6,838 nucleotides of DNA. It comes from Chryseobacterium gleum. Its GTDB lineage: Bacteria; Bacteroidota; Bacteroidia; Flavobacteriales_D; Sanyastnellaceae. The notes below the pieces were generated by a model that was not told where the DNA came from, did not search any database, and worked only from the letters and a program-made list of their open reading frames with translations. Made by a program: the position numbers and the translations under genes. Shown piece after piece: positions 1 through 6,343 of the stretch; positions within the stretch are counted from its first letter, which is position 1; each line of letters starts with the position of its first letter. The DNA lies in assembly GCA_945878835.1 (NCBI GenBank), contig CAMCUG010000079.1, positions 1 through 6,838 of the forward strand, read 5' to 3'.

Positions 1-164
1 TCGCGGTCTTTGAAGAACTCGTCTTTGTTGGTTAGTTCGTTGGCTCCAGATTCTAGAGGAGCTTTGTTTTCATCGGGGTTTTTGTTTCCGCCGCAAGCAA
101 CAAGTGCCAGGCTTCCGATGCACACGCTTGCAATAGCGGCGAGGGAGAGGTGTTTTTTAATCAT
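1..164 (-). CDS. Putative lipoprotein, N-terminal 54 residues only
   Basis: Reading leftwards from an ATG at 164-162, the frame stays open to the window edge, so the C-terminal part is missing. The N-terminus is a classic lipoprotein signal peptide: Lys3-Lys4, a hydrophobic stretch of about residues 6-22 (LSLAAIASVCIGSLALV), and a lipobox LVAC ending in Cys24, the expected lipid-modified first residue of the mature protein. The mature part begins GGNKNPDENK and is polar and charged, typical of the flexible tether after the lipid anchor. The protein is therefore probably exported by Sec, lipidated, and held in the outer membrane facing the periplasm or the cell surface. No functional domain is within the window, so its role cannot be named. 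An upstream in-frame-looking ATG at about 192 belongs to a different frame that stops quickly, which supports the chosen start. It lies 79 nt downstream of polA in the same direction. Confidence 0.8.
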   Translation of the reverse strand, partial: MIKKHLSLAAIASVCIGSLALVACGGNKNPDENKAPLESGANELTNKDEFFKDR

Positions 165-243
165 TAGAACAGATTGAATAGTTAGAGCACATTGGTACGG
201 GTTAATGCGAATATAGTTACAATCCTTTTAAAAATAAATGATA
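165..243 (-). other. Intergenic gap between polA and the lipoprotein gene, weak promoter candidate
   Basis: This 79-nt A/T-rich gap is the longest in the window. It shows no GC-rich hairpin followed by T residues after the polA stop, so no intrinsic terminator can be called. On the minus strand, TATATTCG (215-208) is one base away from the Bacteroidota -7 consensus TAnnTTTG and would place a transcription start roughly 35-40 nt before the lipoprotein ATG. No TTG/TTTG -33 element stands at the expected distance, only an A/T run around 231-240. The promoter reading is therefore weak, and read-through from polA is equally possible. Confidence 0.3.
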
Positions 244-3045
244 TTAATGAGCCTCAAGCCAGTTATTTCCCGCTTGAATTTCTACTTCGAGGGGTACAAC
301 TAGCTTCACCGCATTCTCCATTTCATGTTTCACGAGCTTAAATACTTGGTCTACCTCTTCCTTTGGAGTATCGAAGAGCAATTCATCGTGAACTTGAAGT
401 ACCATTCTTGTTTTCAAATTAGCATTCTTCAATGCCGAATGAATTTTCACCATGGCTACTTTAATGACATCGGCGGCTGATCCTTGAATTGGAGCATTCA
501 CAGCATTTCGTTCAGCGAAGCTTCTTGAAATAGCATTTGAAGCACTGATGTCTGGAAGGAAACGTCTGCGCCCGAGCACAGTCTCAACGAAGCCCTTGGC
601 GCGACAATCTTCTACCGCTTGGTGTTGGTAGGTCTTTAGTGCCGCGAATTGCGTGTAATACGCTTCAATGATGTTTTTCGCTTCTGTTCTTGAAATACCC
701 AACTGCTGCGCCAATCCGAATGGACCTTGTCCGTATATAATTCCGAAGTTAACTGCCTTCGCTTTGCTTCGCATGTCTTTGGTAACGTCTTCTAACGGTA
801 CATTGAAAACTTTCGAGGCCGTCGCTTTGTGAATGTCTTCTCCCTGCTGAAACGCTTCGATCATGTTTTTATCTCCGCTCAATGCCGCAATAATGCGCAA
901 TTCAACTTGAGAATAATCGGCGCTAACTAAAACATGATTCTCATCGCGAGCGACGAATGCTTTTCGAATTTCTTTTCCGCGTGAAGTGCGAATGGGAATG
1001 TTTTGCAAGTTTGGCTGATTGCTGCTCAATCGACCAGTTGCAGCAACAGCTTGCATGAAGTTGGTGTGAACACGTCCGGTGATGGGATTAATCATGTTTG
1101 GAAGTGTATCGATATACGTGCTTTTCAATTTGCGCAATTCACGGTAATCGAGAATCAACGGAACAATTTCGTGGGTGTGTAAATAACGTTGAAGAACATC
1201 TTCGCCGGTGCTGTATTGTCCGGTCTTCGTCTTCTTCATTTCGGTAGTTATTTTCAACTTCTCGAAAAGAATAACACCTAATTGTTTCGGTGAGTCTAAA
1301 TTGAATTTCTCTCCAGCAAGCTCTGTAATTTTTTCTTCAATGATGTCGAGCTCTTTGCCTAGCTCAACACTATATGCGTTTAAGAAATCTTTATCAACGC
1401 GGATGCCTTCCCATTCCATATCCGCGAGCACTTCAATGAGAGGAATTTCAATGTTTTCCAATACCGAAGTGGTTCCTTGCCTTTCCAATTCAGGCATGAA
1501 AATCTCGGCAAGTTGAAGCGTAACGTCTGCATCTTCTGCCGCATAATCTTTAATGCTTTCTGCAGGAAGATGAGCCATGGAATTTTGATTTTTTCCTTTC
1601 GGGCCAATCAACGATTCAATGGAAACCGGTTTGTAGTTTAAGTACTTTTCACTCAACGCATCCATGCCATGTTTTCCATCTGCATTAATCACGTAGTGAG
1701 CGAGCATGGTATCGAAGATTTTATTTTGAATCTTCATTCCATATTTCTTCATCATCTTGAAGTCGAACTTGTAGTTTTGAGCGACAAGAGTTTTCGAAGT
1801 GTCTAAGAAAATTTCTTTAAAAATTTCCAATTGCTTTTGCGCTTCTTCGAAATTGGAAGAGATAGGAACATACCAACCGGTGTGTGTTTTCGTGCTGAAA
1901 GAAAGTCCAACCAAATACGCTGAATGAGGCTCTAGATCTGAAGTTTCGGTGTCGAAACTGAAGATGGGCGCGCGCTGTAGTTCTAAAATTAATGATTGAA
2001 GTTCTTGTTCTGATGTAGCCATGAAATATTCATGGGGAACATTTTCAAGTGTGTTTTTCGATGTAGTTGGAATTTCAACTTCTTCACCGGCAGAGGAAAA
2101 TAAATCGGGCACAGCATTGCTGCTGGAAGAAGGACTTACGGTTGCACTTGCAGCAGATTCCTCGTTCAACACACGCTTGATTAACTGACGGAATTCAAGT
2201 TCTTCAAAAACTTCACGAATAGCATCTTTGTTTATTTCACTCACTTTCAACGCCTCTTCATCGAATGGAGTTGGAGCATCGAGCATGATTGTTGCGAGCT
2301 TCTTCGAAAGGATTCCTTGCTCGCGGAAGTTCTCGACGTTTTCTTTTTGCTTGCCTTTCAGTTTATCTGTGTTGGCGAGTAGGCCTTCCAATGATCCGAA
2401 TTCTGCTAAAAGTTTAGAAGCAGTTTTTTCGCCAATGCCGGGAAGTCCCGGAATGTTATCTACGGCATCGCCCATCATTCCAAGTAAATCAATAACCTGA
2501 CTTACATTTTGAATGTTGAACTTTGCGCAGACTTCTGCTTCGCCTAAAATCTCTGCTTTTCCGCCTTGGTAGCCAGGTTTGTAGATGAATGACTTGTCGC
2601 TTACGAGCTGACCGTAGTCTTTATCGGGGGTCATCATGTAGGTATGAAAGCCTTTTTCTTCGGCTTTTTTAACGAGCGTTCCAATGATATCATCGGCTTC
2701 GTATCCAGGAGCAATAAGCATGGGTATGTTGAAGGCCTCGACAATTTTTTTGATGTAAGGAACTGAGAGCTTAATGTCTTCAGGCGTTTCAGAACGGTTG
2801 GCTTTGTAAGCCTCATAATCTATTTCGCGCAAGGTTTGTTCAGGCGCGTCGAAAACAACAGCTATGTGCGAAGGTTTTTCGTTGTTCAGGATATCGAGAA
2901 GTGTGTTCGTGAATCCGAACATGGCTCCAGTGTTTAGTCCTTTGCTATTGATTCGCGGCGTGCGAATGAATGCGTAGTAAGAACGGAAAATGAGTGCGTA
3001 AGCGTCGAGAAGAAATAGTTTTTTTTCGTGTGCTGAAGATATCAT
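244..3045 (-). CDS. polA: DNA polymerase I, three-domain, 933 aa
   Basis: Family A DNA polymerase that removes RNA primers and fills gaps during lagging-strand synthesis and excision repair. Residue numbers use the start at 3045. The 5'-3' exonuclease (about 8-290) has Asp14, FDA at 65-67, EADD at 116-119, TPDKD with Asp141 and Asp143, and the helix-hairpin-helix stretch GMMGDAVDNIPG-LPGIGEKTA at about 189-209. A Ser-rich linker spans about 294-338. The 3'-5' exonuclease (about 345-530) keeps Exo I (Asp365, Glu367 in FDTET), Exo II (NYKFD, Asp428) and Exo III (YAAED, Tyr501, Asp505), so proofreading should be active. The polymerase domain has motif A DYSQVELR (Asp710), motif B with Arg759, Lys763, Phe767, Tyr771, and motif C VHDE (Asp887, Glu888). 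Length matches the E. coli enzyme (928 aa). The frame extends 12 codons further upstream, but those codons lie inside ribE and are not conserved-looking, so the ATG one base after the ribE stop is preferred. Confidence 0.97.
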   Translation of the reverse strand: MISSAHEKKLFLLDAYALIFRSYYAFIRTPRINSKGLNTGAMFGFTNTLLDILNNEKPSHIAVVFDAPEQTLREIDYEAYKANRSETPEDIKLSVPYIKKIVEAFNIPMLIAPGYEADDIIGTLVKKAEEKGFHTYMMTPDKDYGQLVSDKSFIYKPGYQGGKAEILGEAEVCAKFNIQNVSQVIDLLGMMGDAVDNIPGLPGIGEKTASKLLAEFGSLEGLLANTDKLKGKQKENVENFREQGILSKKLATIMLDAPTPFDEEALKVSEINKDAIREVFEELEFRQLIKRVLNEESAASATVSPSSSSNAVPDLFSSAGEEVEIPTTSKNTLENVPHEYFMATSEQELQSLILELQRAPIFSFDTETSDLEPHSAYLVGLSFSTKTHTGWYVPISSNFEEAQKQLEIFKEIFLDTSKTLVAQNYKFDFKMMKKYGMKIQNKIFDTMLAHYVINADGKHGMDALSEKYLNYKPVSIESLIGPKGKNQNSMAHLPAESIKDYAAEDADVTLQLAEIFMPELERQGTTSVLENIEIPLIEVLADMEWEGIRVDKDFLNAYSVELGKELDIIEEKITELAGEKFNLDSPKQLGVILFEKLKITTEMKKTKTGQYSTGEDVLQRYLHTHEIVPLILDYRELRKLKSTYIDTLPNMINPITGRVHTNFMQAVAATGRLSSNQPNLQNIPIRTSRGKEIRKAFVARDENHVLVSADYSQVELRIIAALSGDKNMIEAFQQGEDIHKATASKVFNVPLEDVTKDMRSKAKAVNFGIIYGQGPFGLAQQLGISRTEAKNIIEAYYTQFAALKTYQHQAVEDCRAKGFVETVLGRRRFLPDISASNAISRSFAERNAVNAPIQGSAADVIKVAMVKIHSALKNANLKTRMVLQVHDELLFDTPKEEVDQVFKLVKHEMENAVKLVVPLEVEIQAGNNWLEAH

Positions 3046-3049
3046 GTTA
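3043..3049 (-). promoter_or_regulatory. ribE stop / polA start junction (TAAcATG)
   Basis: The ribE stop codon TAA (3049-3047) and the polA ATG (3045-3043) are separated by a single C. No Shine-Dalgarno-like purine run precedes the polA start. The arrangement suggests that ribosomes ending ribE reinitiate on polA. Coupling is inferred from spacing alone. Confidence 0.6.
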
Positions 3050-3643
3050 CGAAGATAGTGCAGCCATATACGCGGCCACATACTTCCCCATAATATCGAA
3101 TTCTAAATTCACGAATGACCCGTTTTTAATGAACTGAAAAGTGGTGTGTTCATAGGTAAATGGAATAACAGCCACAGAGAACGAAGTCTTCGAACTGTCG
3201 ACTACAGTCAGGCTTACGCCGTTAACGGCAATGCTGCCTTTCGGCACAGTGATGTGTCCAGGTTCTTTTGGTGAATATTCAAAAGTGAATTTCCAACTGC
3301 CGTCATTTTCGGTACTGGAAATACATTTTCCAACCACATCTACATGTCCTTGAACGTTGTGACCATCGAGCCGATCGCCCAATTTCACGCATCTTTCAAC
3401 ATTGATTTTGTCTCCTGCCCTCCAACTACTGATGGTTGTTTTCTGAATGGTTTCATCGATAGCGGTGACGCGATATTTGTTTTCTTTTATTTCAACCACA
3501 GTTAAACAAATTCCATTGTGCGCAAGGCTTTGATCTACTTTAAGTTCGTTGCTGAAATCGCACGAAAGCCAGAGCTCTAAATTGGTTCCAACGGTTTCCG
3601 TTTTTGCAATTTCCCCGAGCGATTCTATAATTCCAGTAAACAT
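3047..3643 (-). CDS. ribE: Riboflavin synthase, alpha subunit
   Basis: Catalyses the last step of riboflavin synthesis: two 6,7-dimethyl-8-ribityllumazine molecules dismutate to riboflavin and a ribitylamino-pyrimidinedione. It is cytosolic and normally a homotrimer. The 198-aa protein starts with the hallmark MFTGIIE and contains two lumazine-binding barrels in tandem. Barrel 1 (about 1-95) has AHNGICLTV with Cys46; barrel 2 (about 96-190) has GHNVQGHVD at about 94-102 and AVNGVSLTV with Ser144, matching the paired Cys/Ser positions of the family. It closes with NLEFDIMGKYV near the C-terminus, followed by a short helix-like tail. Length is within the family range. The ATG lies 3 nt after the stop of the upstream secreted-protein gene and the stop lies 1 nt before polA. 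No FMN riboswitch fits in either junction, and no other rib gene is present here. Naming varies: the E. coli orthologue is called ribC. Confidence 0.97.
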   Translation of the reverse strand: MFTGIIESLGEIAKTETVGTNLELWLSCDFSNELKVDQSLAHNGICLTVVEIKENKYRVTAIDETIQKTTISSWRAGDKINVERCVKLGDRLDGHNVQGHVDVVGKCISSTENDGSWKFTFEYSPKEPGHITVPKGSIAVNGVSLTVVDSSKTSFSVAVIPFTYEHTTFQFIKNGSFVNLEFDIMGKYVAAYMAALSS

Positions 3644-3646
3644 ATT

Positions 3647-6307
3647 TTATTGTTGAGGTGAAGCCTGTGTGGCGTTCAAGATTTGGATATATCCCTCTTT
3701 GAATACAGGCACAATTCCCTGAAGACGAATGGTGTTGACCATTAGAGTGTAGTAGTAGGTTCCCGCACTGACAAGGTTTTGCGTCTTTTGATCGGTTGCA
3801 TTCCAGCCAATATCCGGATCTGATGTTTCGAAGAGCAGTGTACCGTATCTATTGAAAATTTTAAGGTCAATGCTTTCAATGGATCGGTATGGAAAGGGTT
3901 TTAGAATATCGTTCAGCCCGTCTAAGTCTGGGGTAATAATATTTGGAAGTTCATATGTTGGGCAGTTGTCTATGCACACCACATTCGAAGGCGCGCTTTC
4001 ATTCTGGTGAAGTTCTCCGTCGGGCCAGAGGTTCAATGAATCCAATGCGGTAATGTAGAAGCAACCCGCGATGCTTTGCAATCCGTTTGGATGAAGGAAT
4101 TCGAATTCTGCGTTGCTGACGCCATTCAAGGTTCCCAGTAAGGAGTATTGACTGGTATCTGTTTGGGCGTAATAGATGTTGTAAGCCGTAATGTCTTGTG
4201 AACACGACGGGTCAATGTTGTACCAGGAAATTTGAAGGGAAGGAATTTCACAATTGTTAATTTGAGAAATGAGAGGTGGGCATGGCGGTGTTGCGTCGAA
4301 AGGACTTGCGCATACTTCCTGACTAAAATTGTACAAAGAGTCTGGAACATTAGGCGCACCGTATGATCCCAGTGTAAGTATTTTGTAACAGTAGTTTGCA
4401 TTGTTTACTAAACCTGTGTCGAGGTATTGCGGTGCAGTTGTTTCATTCAATAAAGAATAAATTAATTCTCCTGGTGCCTTCCTGTAAATGAAATAGCGCG
4501 AGTTTATCCAAGGGAACTGACCAAGCACATTCAGCTGTATGGCATTGTCCATGGGCGTTGCAACAAGCCATGGCGAAGTTGCGCTGGAGGAATATCCAAC
4601 GACGTCTTCATTCGAATAAAATTTAACACGGTATTTTTTGAGTGCAGTGAAGGTGTCTATGTTTGAATGGTAGTAAATCGTATCTCCCGTATTTAAAATG
4701 GTGAAAGGATCCGATGCGAAAATGGTTTGCCAAGTTCCGTTGTTGTCGAATTCCAATTCATAGTGATAGGGAGGAAGGAAAGCGAGCGTGTCAAGCTGTG
4801 AAGGAGGCGACCACCAAACGGTATCACTTCCAACCGAAATATCTGTTGTTTCAATACTCACTTTTGTAATGACAGGAATGTCCTTTTTAATTTGTACACA
4901 GGCCTCTTCGCTGGCGTAACTCAATGCGCCGTCTGGCCATACGGTGACAATGCGGTAGCAGAAGGGAACACCGAATCCAGGCGCGTTATCTTGGTAAAAA
5001 TTGCTGTTCGCGCCAAGTGTTTGTCCAATGTAAACGAATCCGGTATAAGCAGGCATACCCACTTCGCAATCAGAAGGGTTGAAGTTATATCCGTTTTGTT
5101 TTCTATAAATGAAATAGCGAACGTTTGCTAATTCGTAGTTGGAAAAAGAACTGAGGCACGGCGAAGGATTCCAAGAAATTCCCACGGTTGATCCCACAGC
5201 ATTGGCTTGAACGTTTTGAACTTTAGGGGCGACAACAGTAATGTTTACGGACTCAATATCAGCCAATGGAACGAAACCGTTATCGAGTGCTTCAAAGCTT
5301 ACTGTATATGGTGTTGCGCGCACCTCATCGCATTCCGGATTCCAATAGAACGTATCGGTGAACGTATTGAATTCGGCTTCATTAACAACGTTGGTTAATG
5401 GTCCGCCAAAAGCGCTAATGAAGACAGCGTTTCCATTTGGATCAGTTGCGTTGACATCGAATTGAATGGTGCTTCCTGCTTCAACGCAATAGTCGGGAAG
5501 CGGAGCGATAACAGGAGGCTGATTGTTGCAGGTTATAACAGTAATTTGCATGTCGCGAATGACATACCCGACTAATAATCCATCTCGAAATTCTTCAATT
5601 TTAATTGCAATATTGAATTCACCTGCCAACGGCGGAACAACCCACGTAACATCACCAGTTTGAGAATCAATACTGAAAACATCAGAACCGTTAACAGTAC
5701 TGGCGTCCGGCAGTAACCAGCCGGCCAGAGCTATCGCATCTGCACCCATGCATGGCACGAGCGAGTATACCAAGGAATCTCCATCTGGATCGAACGCGAC
5801 GGGATTGTGTATCCACGGTTGATTTAGACAAGCGTCTTCAATGGGCATTTTTAATAGCTGCACAGAGTTGTTATGTCCGGTTGCTGGGGATATAACGAGC
5901 ATGGTCTGAATCGTGAAGACTTGATTCACAGAATTCAAAATGTTTATGACACCTTCGTTTCTGTTGGGGTCTTCCATGATCAAATAGTAGACTCCAGGAC
6001 CTAAGTAGGTGTGATAGCCGATATATTGATTTCTCTTTGCGTCTCCAGAACCTAAAATTGTTTGAGAGCTTCGTTCTAAGCTGTCGAGCTGATTTTCCGA
6101 GGTACCTGAAGGTTCGTCGCCCCATCTAATTTTTAAAAACGGACGGTCAGCTGCGAAGGAGCTAGCCTTTGTAATTGTGTTAATGGTTACTTTGTAGGTG
6201 TAGCCACTTACATGCTCGTAAACGATTTCTCCCGCACGATTGTGTGTAGCCCAAGCCGCGACAGCTGTGATCCAAATGCACAATGTGAGTAGGAGTTTGC
6301 GATTCAT
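3647..6307 (-). CDS. Secreted multi-domain protein with T9SS type B (gliding motility-associated) C-terminal domain
   Basis: An 886-aa exported protein, probably surface-attached or released through T9SS. Residues 1-20 form a Sec signal peptide with likely cleavage after AWA (20/21). The mature start THNRAGEIVYEHVSGY is a recurring N-terminal type in Bacteroidota proteins with this C-terminal domain. Two cadherin/Ig-like segments follow (about 165-258, with FDPDGDSLVYSLVPC and FSIDSQTGDVTW; about 264-360, with DPNGN). Then come about four fibronectin-III-like modules (about 363-473, 477-583, 586-668, 675-780), three of them carrying a Cys pair near their ends. The sorting domain spans about 788-878: LPNIITPDLDGLND, LKIFNRYGTLLFE, GW, AGTYYYTL, GYIQIL. 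No enzymatic motif is visible, so an adhesive or structural role is the best inference. About 17 mature cysteines suggest disulfide stabilisation. Its export would require the T9SS machinery and probably a PorP/SprF-like partner; neither is encoded here. The chosen ATG precedes a good signal peptide. Confidence 0.9.
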   Translation of the reverse strand: MNRKLLLTLCIWITAVAAWATHNRAGEIVYEHVSGYTYKVTINTITKASSFAADRPFLKIRWGDEPSGTSENQLDSLERSSQTILGSGDAKRNQYIGYHTYLGPGVYYLIMEDPNRNEGVINILNSVNQVFTIQTMLVISPATGHNNSVQLLKMPIEDACLNQPWIHNPVAFDPDGDSLVYSLVPCMGADAIALAGWLLPDASTVNGSDVFSIDSQTGDVTWVVPPLAGEFNIAIKIEEFRDGLLVGYVIRDMQITVITCNNQPPVIAPLPDYCVEAGSTIQFDVNATDPNGNAVFISAFGGPLTNVVNEAEFNTFTDTFYWNPECDEVRATPYTVSFEALDNGFVPLADIESVNITVVAPKVQNVQANAVGSTVGISWNPSPCLSSFSNYELANVRYFIYRKQNGYNFNPSDCEVGMPAYTGFVYIGQTLGANSNFYQDNAPGFGVPFCYRIVTVWPDGALSYASEEACVQIKKDIPVITKVSIETTDISVGSDTVWWSPPSQLDTLAFLPPYHYELEFDNNGTWQTIFASDPFTILNTGDTIYYHSNIDTFTALKKYRVKFYSNEDVVGYSSSATSPWLVATPMDNAIQLNVLGQFPWINSRYFIYRKAPGELIYSLLNETTAPQYLDTGLVNNANYCYKILTLGSYGAPNVPDSLYNFSQEVCASPFDATPPCPPLISQINNCEIPSLQISWYNIDPSCSQDITAYNIYYAQTDTSQYSLLGTLNGVSNAEFEFLHPNGLQSIAGCFYITALDSLNLWPDGELHQNESAPSNVVCIDNCPTYELPNIITPDLDGLNDILKPFPYRSIESIDLKIFNRYGTLLFETSDPDIGWNATDQKTQNLVSAGTYYYTLMVNTIRLQGIVPVFKEGYIQILNATQASPQQ
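4485..4498. repeat. 14-bp direct repeat, copy 1 (within Fn3-like module 3)
   Basis: TAAATGAAATAGCG on the plus strand is identical to 5106-5119. Both copies encode the same part of RYFIYRK on the minus strand, at residues of about 604-610 of the 886-aa protein. It marks homologous beta-strands of two Fn3-like modules rather than a mobile or regulatory repeat. Confidence 0.6.
5106..5119. repeat. 14-bp direct repeat, copy 2 (within Fn3-like module 1)
   Basis: Identical 14-mer to 4485-4498, here encoding part of RYFIYRK at about residues 397-403. Flanking DNA diverges quickly, so only the protein-level motif has been kept. Confidence 0.6.
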
Positions 6308-6343
6308 TTTACATAAGACAATCTATGTTGTCATTTAGTTTAC
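6308..6343 (-). other. 36-nt junction between the two T9SS-cargo genes
   Basis: This gap separates the stop of the GEVED protein (TAA, 6346-6344) from the ATG of the 886-aa protein (6307). There is no Shine-Dalgarno sequence and no terminator-like hairpin with a T run. It holds two tiny reading frames on the minus strand, ATG-ACA-ACA-TAG (6334-6323) and ATG-TAA (6314-6309), the latter ending one base before the real ATG. It also holds two short mutually exclusive inverted repeats, ACATA/TATGT (6311-6315 with 6324-6328) and GACAA/TTGTC (6317-6321 with 6328-6332). The short distance suggests co-transcription of the two genes. Any control role for these elements is unproven. Confidence 0.4.

Noticed and set aside
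222..236. Short A/T palindrome (TTTTAAAA core) after polA as a terminator
   Set aside because: The stem is four A/T pairs with no loop and no T tract downstream, too weak for an intrinsic terminator.
1208..1516. Plus-strand open frame of 102 codons inside polA
   Set aside because: It is antisense to the conserved polymerase and linker-proximal coding sequence, its translation is Ser-rich with no recognisable motif, and polA fully explains this stretch.
2228..2500. Plus-strand open frame of 90 codons inside polA
   Set aside because: It is antisense to the helix-hairpin-helix region of the 5'-3' exonuclease; composition looks like a mirror of polA codon use, with no start context or motif of its own.
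3641..3660. FMN riboswitch upstream of ribE
   Set aside because: Only 3 nt separate ribE from the preceding gene, and the upstream sequence codes for the conserved sorting domain, leaving no room for the aptamer.
4892..5398. Two plus-strand open frames (4892-5131 and 5207-5398) inside the surface-protein gene
   Set aside because: Both are antisense to well-supported Fn3-like and cadherin-like coding sequence and have no recognisable protein features.
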